Source of the DNA: Hymenobacter glacieicola
Lineage (GTDB): Bacteria > Bacteroidota > Bacteroidia > Cytophagales > Hymenobacteraceae
Direction of reading: 5' to 3'
Assembly (NCBI RefSeq): GCF_014640315.1
Contig: NZ_BMGS01000010.1
Span: forward strand, 124,001 to 188,000
DNA length: 64,000 bases
The translations under genes and the position numbers were made by a program. The notes beneath the pieces were generated by a model that saw nothing but the letters and a program-made list of their open reading frames with translations, did not search any database and was not told the origin of the DNA. Positions 47,051-54,629 of the stretch are shown here, piece by piece; position 1 is the stretch's first letter, and every line of letters begins with the position of its first letter.

Positions 47051-48202
47051 CTACCCGATATTCTCCCTGATGTACGCATACACCTCCGGATTGCTAAGCA
47101 GGGTGCCGTGGTGCAGGCGCGGATACACGCGGGTAGTAATGAGCAAATCAGGCGGTGCGGCCGGGTCCCGGAAGATGCGGCCGCGGGCACTGCCAGCTCC
47201 TACCAAACCGTCGCCAAAGTACTCGTGTAGGGCGGAGTCAACCGTTTTCAGCAGGGAGCCGACCAGCACGTGGTAGCGCACGCCGGGCAGGGGCGGCACC
47301 ACCGTGCGGGGAGGAAACAGGTCGTCGGCGTGTGCATTCTGCCAGTCCTCATCGGTTAGGCGGGCAAAGCGCAGGTCCTTGATGCCGTTGCTGCGCTTGT
47401 CCAGTAGCCCGCTGATGGCCCGGGTGGGCCAGATGTTGATTTTCCGCAGAATCAGGGCCGTCAGGTGGCTGTTTTGCTCCAGGAAAGAGCCGTCGTTGGG
47501 CACACCCAGCAGAAACACGTCGCGCAGAGAAGGCAGCCAGCGTAAGGCCGGTTCGGGGGTGTTGTCGGCCGGACCAGAAGCTACGGGGGCTTCGGAAAAT
47601 AACTGCTCCTGTGCGGCGTAGTAGCCCGCTGAGCGAATAACCAGGCCCCCCATGCTGTGGCCAACCAATACCAGCTCGCCAACCGCGGCGGGAAACGTCT
47701 GGACTAACTCGGTGAGAAGCTGGTGGAGGCGGCGGCCGTTTTCAGAAATGTGCAGGCCGGAGTTGTAACGCACGTACAGGCAGTTTACGCCCAGCTCCCG
47801 CTGCAGACGGGGGCCAAAACGCACATCTTCCGGGCCGGCGCCGGTTTGCCAGATGATTTCGTCGCCCATCAGTCCGTGCAGGAAAACCACCGTTTTGCGA
47901 ACCTGTCCCTCCGGGGGCGGTTGCAGCCGTAGCTCGGCCACGCTTACATCAGCCTCGTAGCGACGGAAGCTCATCTGAATGGCCCGACGGTCGTGGCGGG
48001 CCGCCAGCTGGTCGCCGAACGCCCCGTTGAGCACCGGCAGCGTAAAATGCAGGTTCTCCTGACCAATGCGGTAGAGCAGGCCCGCCCCGTTAAACGGAGC
48101 CCGCGCGGCACGGCCCACGGCCGCCGCCGCCCGCCGCCAGCGCGAGCCCGGCTTGTCGGCGGGGCCTTCGGGGAGTTCGGCTGGGTCCTCAGGTTCAGTC
48201 AT
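47051..48202 (-). CDS. Alpha/beta hydrolase, lipase/PGAP1-like
   Basis: A 383-residue esterase or lipase-like protein. The start MTEPEDPAELPEG is followed by a basic, Ala/Arg-rich segment with no clear signal. The hydrolase domain has KTVVFLHGLMGDEIIWQ (oxyanion loop) and the nucleophile elbow LVLVGHSMGGLVIRSAGYYA. DVFLLGVPNDGS follows, and the candidate catalytic His is in VYPRLHHGTLLSNPEVYAYI at the C-terminus. It resembles bacterial proteins annotated as permease/PGAP1-like hydrolases. Substrate unknown. Confidence 0.8.
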   Translation of the reverse strand: MTEPEDPAELPEGPADKPGSRWRRAAAAVGRAARAPFNGAGLLYRIGQENLHFTLPVLNGAFGDQLAARHDRRAIQMSFRRYEADVSVAELRLQPPPEGQVRKTVVFLHGLMGDEIIWQTGAGPEDVRFGPRLQRELGVNCLYVRYNSGLHISENGRRLHQLLTELVQTFPAAVGELVLVGHSMGGLVIRSAGYYAAQEQLFSEAPVASGPADNTPEPALRWLPSLRDVFLLGVPNDGSFLEQNSHLTALILRKINIWPTRAISGLLDKRSNGIKDLRFARLTDEDWQNAHADDLFPPRTVVPPLPGVRYHVLVGSLLKTVDSALHEYFGDGLVGAGSARGRIFRDPAAPPDLLITTRVYPRLHHGTLLSNPEVYAYIRENIG

Positions 48203-48295
48203 GGGGGCAAAGGTAGGCCGCCCCGAAAACGTGGGGCGCCGCGGGAAGGTGCAAAAGTTTGCCGGTCCTTGGCGAGGTAGGCGCTTCGGCCCAAT

Positions 48296-48330
48296 AAAAA
48301 GCCCCACCCGGCGCAAAGCCAGGGCGGGGC
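48296..48330 (-). terminator. Terminator after the small T9SS-protein gene
   Basis: In minus-strand RNA, GCCCCGCCC pairs with GGGTGGGGC (one G-U) and is followed by TTTTTATT, the complement of 48296-48300 and beyond. It lies 25 bases past the stop at 48356. Confidence 0.75.
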
Positions 48331-48355
48331 CGTATGCGTGCTAGGCCAAAATGTG

Positions 48356-49288
48356 CTACTGCACCACCAGTTTACGCGAAATCAGACCGTCGGGGGTTTC
48401 CAGCTGCAGCAGGTACACGCCGCTGCGCTGCTCCCGCAAATCAACCAGGCGGCCGCGCGCGGCGCTCAGTGGGGCCTTACCCTGGCGCAGCACCACGCGG
48501 CCCGTTGCGTCGGTAACCGTGAAGGGCGCCGTGGACAGGGCCGCATCCGTCAGAGAGGCCAGGGAGAACTCGCCGGTAGAACTGGGGTTGGGGTACACCT
48601 GCAGCGCCGCTTCGGTGACCGGGTTGCGGGTGGCCGTAATGCTGCCCGTGAACTGAATATCGTCAACGAGCAGGACGGTGCCCTCGTGCAGGTTCTCGGC
48701 AATACCAGAATCGATTTCTATCAGCATCGAGTCGGGCGAGACACCAAGCGGCGTGTACTCAAAGGGCTGACTTACCAACGTGTAGGTAGCTGTGGGCGCC
48801 AGAATCAAGTCGCTCTGGGCAATTAACTGGGTGGTGCCGTTGATGTTACGGGTCAGCACAGCCCCGGCAAAGGCGGAATCGGCCCTGGCATCGGGGCCCG
48901 TGAGGCGGTACCAGAACTGCAGGCGGGCGGGCCGCGAGGTGTACGGCGTGCCCAGGCCCGTTGGGGAGCCCGTAACCAGCACCCCAGGCACGATCAACGG
49001 CCTGGTGTTGCCTATGTCAATGTTCGTTAGCTCGGCGGCAAACGGGCCCTGGCGCACCGTTGTAGATTTTTCGACAAAGCCAATATTAGGCAGTTCCTGC
49101 TGAACCAACGGTTCCAGAATGTCTTCGGTGGTAATCCAGCTCCGGGGCACTTCCCGCTGCAAGGTGTTGCGGATTTCCCAGGTATCGAGGTTGCCGTTGG
49201 GAACCGGGGTGGGCGTTTGGGCCAGCGCTGCCGTGCTGGCGGCCAGCACGCTTATTCCGGCCAAAAAAGAGCGTAGCAGATGGCGCAT
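48356..49288 (-). CDS. Exported protein with T9SS type A sorting domain
   Basis: A 310-residue secreted protein. Signal peptide MRHLLRSFLAGISVLAASTAALAQ is followed by a carbohydrate-binding-like beta domain (NGNLDTWEIRNTLQREVPRSW, PARLQFWYRL, EGTVLLVDDIQF). The C-terminal sorting domain runs from LQVYPNPSSTGEFSL to GVYLLQLETPDGLISRKLVVQ, as used by the type IX secretion system. The middle domain resembles PCMD-like or carbohydrate-binding extracellular modules. The start at 49288 follows the signal peptide; the frame extends further without purpose. Confidence 0.85.
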   Translation of the reverse strand: MRHLLRSFLAGISVLAASTAALAQTPTPVPNGNLDTWEIRNTLQREVPRSWITTEDILEPLVQQELPNIGFVEKSTTVRQGPFAAELTNIDIGNTRPLIVPGVLVTGSPTGLGTPYTSRPARLQFWYRLTGPDARADSAFAGAVLTRNINGTTQLIAQSDLILAPTATYTLVSQPFEYTPLGVSPDSMLIEIDSGIAENLHEGTVLLVDDIQFTGSITATRNPVTEAALQVYPNPSSTGEFSLASLTDAALSTAPFTVTDATGRVVLRQGKAPLSAARGRLVDLREQRSGVYLLQLETPDGLISRKLVVQ

Positions 49289-49381
49289 AACGTCAAAAAA
49301 AGAAGTGAGTGAAATGGAATGCAGGCAATTTAAAAGATTCAATAGGATAGTAGCGGGCTGGGCTGGGCTAATTTCAAAACG

Positions 49382-50227
49382 CTACCCCACATTCTGCCGG
49401 GCAGAGGCGGGCGGGGCGGCGAGCAGACCCAGTAAACTGCCGGTGAGCAGACCGCCCACGTGGGCAGCATTATCGGTGGTATGAGCTTGCAGGCCGCCGG
49501 CTAAGCTGCTGGCCAGCAAATAGAACACGAACAACAACATGGTATAGCGCCCGGTCCGGGTAAAGGTTGCGGGCCGCCGCACCAGGGTAGCCAGCAGTAA
49601 GCCGTACCACCCGAAAATAGCGCCGGAGGCTCCCACCGAATTCAGGCCCTGGGTGTGCCAGTACCAGCTCAGCAAGCTACCGCCCACCCCGCTCAGCACA
49701 TAGCCCACCAGCAGCCGCCGCCCACCCACGAAGCCCTCGGCCAGCAGCCCCAGAAACACCAGGGAAGCCATGTTCAGCACCAAGTGGGCCGCGCCGCCGT
49801 GCACGAAGCAGCTAGTGAGCAGGCGCCAGGGCTGGGTAGGCGTCAGGGGCGAAAAGTTGGAGCCCCACTGCACCAGGTCGGTGCCGGCTGGCTGCCAGGC
49901 ATTCACGCCCGTGGCCACCATAGCCAGGTACACCAGCACGTTCAGCCAGAGCAGCAGGGGCGTTACCCGGTAGCCGGGCCGGGGCCAGCTCACACCCCGC
50001 AGGGCCCGCCAGGCCAGGGTACCCGCGCCAGGCTCGGGACCGGGCGCTTCAGTAGGGTGCGGCGCGGGGCCAGCGGGCAATTCGGCCGGAATCAGACCGC
50101 GCCGCTGCAGTTCGCGCACGGCGGCCTGGCCCACCGCCGCCGGGTACTGGTGGGCGTGCTGAGCCAGGTAAAGCAGCTCAGCATCCGTTTTCTGGGCAAA
50201 TAGGGCGGCGGGGTCGGGGGCAGACAT
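49382..50227 (-). CDS. Rhomboid family intramembrane serine protease with N-terminal extension
   Basis: A 281-residue membrane protease. Six membrane segments follow a cytoplasmic extension of about 80 residues. The catalytic Ser is in SVGASGAIFGWYG, the His in NAAHVGGLLTG, and the conserved HGGAAHLVLNMASL motif is present. The first 45 residues (APDPAALFAQKTDAELLYLA, then QHAHQYPAAVGQAAVRELQR and RG) are similar to the start of the protein encoded just upstream (50339-51187), so the two share a small helical module. It would cut membrane-anchored substrates; no substrate is known. Confidence 0.9.
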   Translation of the reverse strand: MSAPDPAALFAQKTDAELLYLAQHAHQYPAAVGQAAVRELQRRGLIPAELPAGPAPHPTEAPGPEPGAGTLAWRALRGVSWPRPGYRVTPLLLWLNVLVYLAMVATGVNAWQPAGTDLVQWGSNFSPLTPTQPWRLLTSCFVHGGAAHLVLNMASLVFLGLLAEGFVGGRRLLVGYVLSGVGGSLLSWYWHTQGLNSVGASGAIFGWYGLLLATLVRRPATFTRTGRYTMLLFVFYLLASSLAGGLQAHTTDNAAHVGGLLTGSLLGLLAAPPASARQNVG

Positions 50228-50338
50228 ACGCAGGAAATACAACGGGGGCGCCCCGGCTACGAAACGCCGGCGCGGCCCCGTGGGCGCGTCATAAACCCTG
50301 CCAGCCCCCGCCTACCTGACAGGATTGCGCTCCTCGGG

Positions 50339-51187
50339 CTACAGCTCCGTAATGTTGCCGCGCAGGGGCTGCTTGCGCTGGTAGTGGCCGCGCAGTTCCT
50401 CGGCCAGGCCGGTGGCTTCCTGGTGCAGCTTCTCCTCCTGCGGGTCCATCAGCTGCATCTGGGCCTCGTAGCGCGACTTGAACACCTGCAGGGAGCTGCG
50501 GCGCAGCTTCAGGCCCTGTTGCATCAGGTTCAGGCGCTCTTCCATGGTGGCGGTTAGGTGCTGGTTGTAGGCCTTGGCCCGCATAAACCAGGCAATGCGC
50601 TCCTGGGTCAGGTCAACCTGGCCGGGAAATACGGCCGTTACGGCGCCGGTGCGGGCCTGGCTGGTGAGGTGGGCTGCCGCGTTTTCCGCCAGCCAGTAGC
50701 GCCGGGCCATGCGCAGGTAGCGGCCCGTGGCGGTGGTATCGGCGCGGTCGGCGGCCGGGAGCAGTCGGCGCAACTCGGCCACCTGGGCGGCGGTTTTGGC
50801 CTCGAAATCGGGCAGGCGTTCAGTTTTTACGGCTTCCAGCACAATGGGCTCGGCCTTTTTGGCGGCTACCGGGGCCGATGTGGCGGCGGGGGCGGTGGGG
50901 GAGTGCAGGCCCCACCAGCCCAACCCGAGCACCGCGGCGGCCAGCACCCCGGCCGGCCACCACCGGGCCATGCCGGCAGCTGCGGGCTCCGGCTCGTGGT
51001 AGACGGGTTCCGGCGTGGCGGCGGGCCCTGGGGCAGGGGTAGGGGGCAGGCTAGTCCCGCGGCGGCGCAGCTCGCGGCCAGCTTCGGCTACCACGGAAGG
51101 ATGGTATAACTCCGGGTGCTGCACCAGAAAAAGCAGTTCCTCGGTTGGTTTTTGCAGGAAAGAGTCGGGAGCAGATGAGGCGGCCAT
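50339..51187 (-). CDS. Single-pass membrane protein sharing the rhomboid N-terminal module
   Basis: A 282-residue protein of unknown family. The start (SAPDSFLQKPTEELLFLVQH, then PELYHPSVVAEAGRELRRRG) matches the N-terminal module of the rhomboid protease encoded 111 bases downstream. A Pro/Ala linker leads to one membrane segment (WWPAGVLAAAVLGLGWWGL, about 80-98). The rest is a long soluble helical region with AAQVAELRRLLPAADRADTT, then LTATMEERLNLMQQGLKLRR and an acidic-basic end. It looks like a single-pass inner-membrane protein, and could be a substrate or adapter of the protease. Confidence 0.72.
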   Translation of the reverse strand: MAASSAPDSFLQKPTEELLFLVQHPELYHPSVVAEAGRELRRRGTSLPPTPAPGPAATPEPVYHEPEPAAAGMARWWPAGVLAAAVLGLGWWGLHSPTAPAATSAPVAAKKAEPIVLEAVKTERLPDFEAKTAAQVAELRRLLPAADRADTTATGRYLRMARRYWLAENAAAHLTSQARTGAVTAVFPGQVDLTQERIAWFMRAKAYNQHLTATMEERLNLMQQGLKLRRSSLQVFKSRYEAQMQLMDPQEEKLHQEATGLAEELRGHYQRKQPLRGNITEL

Positions 51188-51343
51188 GCCGAAGTAATAA
51201 ACGGATACGGGTGTAAAATCTCCCCAAATTGGTAAAAAACACTCGGACTACCTCGACCTGCTTCCCAACGCCGCCGCGGGGCTTGCGTATAGCCAAAGCC
51301 GGGCCCCACCCGCCCGTTTCTTTCACCGTTAAGCTCCTTGCTC

Positions 51344-51649
51344 ATGGATACTCCTCGCGAAGAACCCCTGGACGCCAGCACCCTGCCAAACCGGCCCGAT
51401 GCCCTCTCCGACGATACTCAGCCCGAAGGCCGCATCTTTCCTGGCAGCCACGACACCGGCCTTAACGCCGATGACAACTCTGGCAGCGGCGGCACCGAAG
51501 GCGGCCAGGCTATCAGCGGCGCCCGGGTACGCTCCGGTGCTCCCAACTACGACGCGCCCGGCAATGCCCAGGACGGCGACGTAGGCGGTAACACAGCCAG
51601 CGCCGGTACCGGCGTATCGGGCGGCGAAACCGGTAAAGTAAACCTCTAA
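51344..51649 (+). CDS. Disordered Gly/Asp-rich small protein
   Basis: A 101-residue hydrophilic protein: MDTPREEPLDASTLPNRPD, then IFPGSHDTGLNADDNSGSGG and a Gly/Ala/Asp-rich end. It has no hydrophobic core, cysteines or signal peptide, so it is likely intrinsically disordered. It is 28 bases from a second gene of the same style, suggesting an operon. Such pairs may relate to desiccation or stress, but nothing in the sequence proves it. Confidence 0.65.
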   Translation: MDTPREEPLDASTLPNRPDALSDDTQPEGRIFPGSHDTGLNADDNSGSGGTEGGQAISGARVRSGAPNYDAPGNAQDGDVGGNTASAGTGVSGGETGKVNL

Positions 51650-51677
51650 CCTTAGCTTCCACCCTACTTTTTCCATC

Positions 51678-51899
51678 ATGGCTAACGACCAAAACACGCC
51701 CCAGCCGGACCAGCAAGGCGGCAACTCCGCTACCCCTACTACCCCCAAGCAACCCGCTACTACCCAAGAAGAACTGTTGAACGACAGCGGCGCCGGTATC
51801 CGGGGCGGCTACGGCGACAGTGACCAGACCAATGGCCTGGAAGGTGGCGGCCAAACCAAGTCAGACCGCTCCGATATCCAGCAGTCGGCCCAGGAATAG
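51678..51899 (+). CDS. Disordered Gln/Gly-rich small protein
   Basis: A 73-residue hydrophilic protein, MANDQNTPQPDQQGGNSATP, with ELLNDSGAGIRGGYGDSDQT as its most structured-looking segment. No known domain. It follows the gene at 51344 closely and shares its low-complexity, acidic character, so the two are probably co-expressed. Function unknown. Confidence 0.62.
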   Translation: MANDQNTPQPDQQGGNSATPTTPKQPATTQEELLNDSGAGIRGGYGDSDQTNGLEGGGQTKSDRSDIQQSAQE

Positions 51900-51941
51900 T
51901 CTGCGCCAGGCAGCGTCTGGAAAGCCGAAAGCTGCTGCTTG

Positions 51942-52013
51942 TCATTCCGAGTGAAATGAGGAAGGTGGGGTAGGCTCCGGAGCCTGCCTCACCTTCCTCG
52001 TTTCTGCTTGATG
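51942..52013. repeat. Degraded palindromic repeat, family A
   Basis: It begins GTCATTCCGAG like the perfect palindrome at 4508. The inner arms 51959-51979 and 51980-52000 pair over 21 positions with two mismatches and no loop; the outer parts no longer match well. No gene is seen in 51900-52179. Confidence 0.65.
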
Positions 52014-52179
52014 CCCAGTATAACGGCCCAAACCGCACGTGTCAGGCCCTACTCAACACCCCGGCTTAACCCCTAGTTGACCTGTTTCAAGCGTTACTAG
52101 CCCTTACGAGGCGGGCCGCTTCGGAAAGGGCACCTGGGGGTTGCCCTGTTGTTGGGGTTTGCGGTGTACTTTGCTGTTG

Positions 52180-53391
52180 ATGAGAAAAAAACTCTGCTGG
52201 TTGCTGGGCTGCCTGCTGCTACCCCTGGCCCACGGGCAGGCCCAAAACCCCTTGCGCCGGCTGCTGCAATCTGATTCCGTGTTGGCGCCTGTGCTCCAGG
52301 AAGCGGCCGCCCACCGGGTCCAGATCTTGTACACCCAAATCCGCCGCGACTCCCAAGGTCGGCCGCACTTTCGCAGCTACGGCTACCGGCTGCGCCCGCG
52401 GGAGTACTTCTATCCGGCCAGCACCATCAAGCTCCCGACTGCCGTACTGGCCCTGGAAAAACTGCACGCCCTCAGGTTGCAGGTGCCGGGTCTGAGCAGC
52501 GAATCGCCCCTGCGCATCGACTCGGCCGCCCGGGGGCAAACGCGGGTTGTGCGCGACGCCAGCAGCCCCACCGGGCGGGCCAGCGTAGCCCACTACGTGC
52601 GCAAGGTGCTGCTTGTAAGTGACAATGATGCTTTTAACCGGCTCTATGAATTTGTGGGGCCGGCTGGGCTGGTGGCCGGGCTGCGGCGCCACGGCCTGCG
52701 CCACACGCTGGTGCGCCACCGCCTTTCCGTCGGCGACCAGGACTCCACGGCCCGGCAAACCAATCCGCTGGCTTTTTTCGCTGATACCAGCCTTACCCGC
52801 CCCCTGTACCTGCAACCCGCCGCTACCTATTCTGGGCCCTGGCCCCGGCAGGCGCGGCGGGGCTGGGGGGTAGGTCGGGCCCACCTGCAGGGTGCTGTGC
52901 GGGTAGAGGCGCCCCTCGATTTTCACCCCAAGAACACTACTTCCCTGCCCGACTTGCAGCGCACCCTGCGGGCCGTACTTTTCCCCGAAACGGAGCCCGC
53001 GCGGCGGCGCTTCCAGCTGGCCCCCGCCGACTACGCCCTGCTGCGCGACTACCTGCACCGGCTGCCCCGCGAAAGTGACGCGCCCCGCTACCCGGCAACT
53101 GAGTACCCGGACAACTACGCCAAATTTCTGCTGGCGGGCGGACCCGCGGGCCCGCTCCCGCCCGGTGTGCAGATCTACAACAAAATAGGCCAGGCCTACG
53201 GCTTCCTGATTGATAACGCCTACATCACCGACCCGGCGCACGGGGTAGAGTTTCTGCTGAGCGCCGTGGTGTACGTAAACCAGGACGGGGTGCTCACCGA
53301 CGACCAGTACGAGTACGATACGGTGGGCCTGCCCTTCCTACGGCGCCTGGGCCAGCGGGTATACCAGCACGAGGTGCAGCGCCGCAAATAA
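52180..53391 (+). CDS. Exported serine hydrolase of the class A beta-lactamase type
   Basis: A 403-residue protein with signal peptide MRKKLCWLLGCLLLPLAHGQAQ. The fold motifs are SxxK in YPASTIKLPTAVLALEKL and SDN in VLLVSDNDAFNRLYEFVG. The third motif, normally K(S/T)G, reads KIG in YNKIGQAYGFLIDNAY. Length is greater than a usual class A enzyme because of an extended middle region. It may be a penicillin-binding-like or esterase-type relative rather than a true beta-lactamase. It stands 83 bases before a D,D-dipeptidase gene on the same strand, so both may act on peptidoglycan stems. Confidence 0.8.
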   Translation: MRKKLCWLLGCLLLPLAHGQAQNPLRRLLQSDSVLAPVLQEAAAHRVQILYTQIRRDSQGRPHFRSYGYRLRPREYFYPASTIKLPTAVLALEKLHALRLQVPGLSSESPLRIDSAARGQTRVVRDASSPTGRASVAHYVRKVLLVSDNDAFNRLYEFVGPAGLVAGLRRHGLRHTLVRHRLSVGDQDSTARQTNPLAFFADTSLTRPLYLQPAATYSGPWPRQARRGWGVGRAHLQGAVRVEAPLDFHPKNTTSLPDLQRTLRAVLFPETEPARRRFQLAPADYALLRDYLHRLPRESDAPRYPATEYPDNYAKFLLAGGPAGPLPPGVQIYNKIGQAYGFLIDNAYITDPAHGVEFLLSAVVYVNQDGVLTDDQYEYDTVGLPFLRRLGQRVYQHEVQRRK

Positions 53392-53474
53392 GCCGAAAAG
53401 GTAACGGTAGCCCGTCGTTGAGCGTAAGAGCGTCCATTATTCCTGTCCAGGTACGGCTCCGGGCCCTTGTTATA

Positions 53475-54107
53475 ATGTCTGTTAATCCGTTTGGACTCGT
53501 TCTTATTAGCTGCCCCGATCAGTACCACCAGCAAGTAGCTTCGGATGCGGAGCAGCAGCTCGTGAATCTAGTGGATCTGATTCCGGATCTGGTGCTTGAT
53601 ATTCGCTACGCTACCCCCCGCAACTTGCTGGGCGAGGCGGTGTACCCCGCGGCCAAGGCGTATGTGCGGCGGCCCGTGGCCGAGGCCCTGCAGCGGGTGC
53701 AACTGGCCCTGGCGCGGCACGGCTTGGGTTTATGCGTGTACGATGCCTACCGCCCCTACAGCGTGACGGTGCGCTTCTACGAGCACCTGCGCGACGAAAA
53801 CTTCGCCGCTCCTCCCTGGCGCGGCTCCCGGCACAACCGCGGCTGCTCCGTGGATGTGGGTCTGGTGGAGCAAGCCACCGGCCGGCCCGTGCCGCTGCCC
53901 ACCGATTTTGATGAGCTGACCCCAGCCTCGCACACGAACTTCAGCGAGTTGCCCAACTACGTCCTCATGAACCGCATCATTCTGCTGGCCGCCATGAAGG
54001 GCCAGGGGTTTATCAACTACGCCAAGGAGTGGTGGCACTTTGACTTCCACCGCTGGGCCGAGTTCGACCTACTGGACTTACCTTTCGAGGCCCTGGACAG
54101 GCGGTGA
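53475..54107 (+). CDS. D-alanyl-D-alanine dipeptidase (VanX/DdpX type)
   Basis: Zinc D,D-dipeptidase of 210 residues (peptidase M15D). The conserved motifs are VYDAYRPYSV, SRHNRGCSVDVGLV (SxHxxGxxxD, with zinc-ligand His and Asp) and EWWHFDFHRW (catalytic Glu and third zinc His). It hydrolyses D-Ala-D-Ala, either for recycling or to deny substrate to glycopeptides. The ATG at 53475 is chosen because the frame before it lacks domain sequence. No signal peptide is certain. No vanH/vanA genes are near, so a housekeeping dipeptide role is likelier. Confidence 0.92.
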   Translation: MSVNPFGLVLISCPDQYHQQVASDAEQQLVNLVDLIPDLVLDIRYATPRNLLGEAVYPAAKAYVRRPVAEALQRVQLALARHGLGLCVYDAYRPYSVTVRFYEHLRDENFAAPPWRGSRHNRGCSVDVGLVEQATGRPVPLPTDFDELTPASHTNFSELPNYVLMNRIILLAAMKGQGFINYAKEWWHFDFHRWAEFDLLDLPFEALDRR

Positions 54108-54629
54108 GTTAGCCATTCAGGGAGTCGGGGCCCGATTTGGTAGGTAGAGTTGGGTTAGGGCGTAGGGCTGAACTGACGAACAAAACGTACTGAACCCCCA
54201 AATAAACCGCCCCTCATCCTGAGCTTGCAAAGGACCTTATCACGCCCCAAAAGTCGTTGCTACGATACTTGTGCAGACGTGGCAAGGTCCTTTGCAAGCT
54301 CAGGATGAGGGGCGGTTTGACAATGGTCCGCCTTACGTGCCATCCTGAAGCTGTGAACAGTTGAATAAAAGTCGCTCATGCTGAGTGATTTGCGCTTCAA
54401 GCAGAGGTAAAGCAACTCCCTCGAATCATTGAGTTAGCGTAGCAATGTCAGGTAAATGAACTGCTTCGGCTCCGCTTCAGGCACAGCATGCTCGGCATGC
54501 TGAGTCTGTGTAGCGCATAAGCCCTGCCGGTTCACACGACCGAGCTAACTCACTGAATGACCGAATCAGCACCGCACTAAATCATCAAATCACTGAATCA
54601 CTAATTCACCGCCTCGTAACTTCGCGGGG
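54108..54629. other. Repeat-rich gap before the GHL10 gene
   Basis: The gap contains the palindrome at 54204-54318, then assorted short repeats: TGTGAACAGTTGA at about 54353 (near the family B edge tag), CATGCTGAG variants and GGCATGCTGAG at about 54492. No gene is seen. Confidence 0.6.
54204..54318. repeat. Palindromic repeat family D (perfect 35-bp arms)
   Basis: Arms 54204-54238 and 54284-54318 are exact complements with a 45-base spacer. The arm starts AAACCGCCCCTCATCCTGAG. It is 115 bases long, with no coding capacity. Confidence 0.85.

Noticed and set aside
52167-52175. GTACTTTGC as a -7 promoter element before the serine hydrolase
   Set aside because: The spacing inside the motif does not fit TAnnTTTG.
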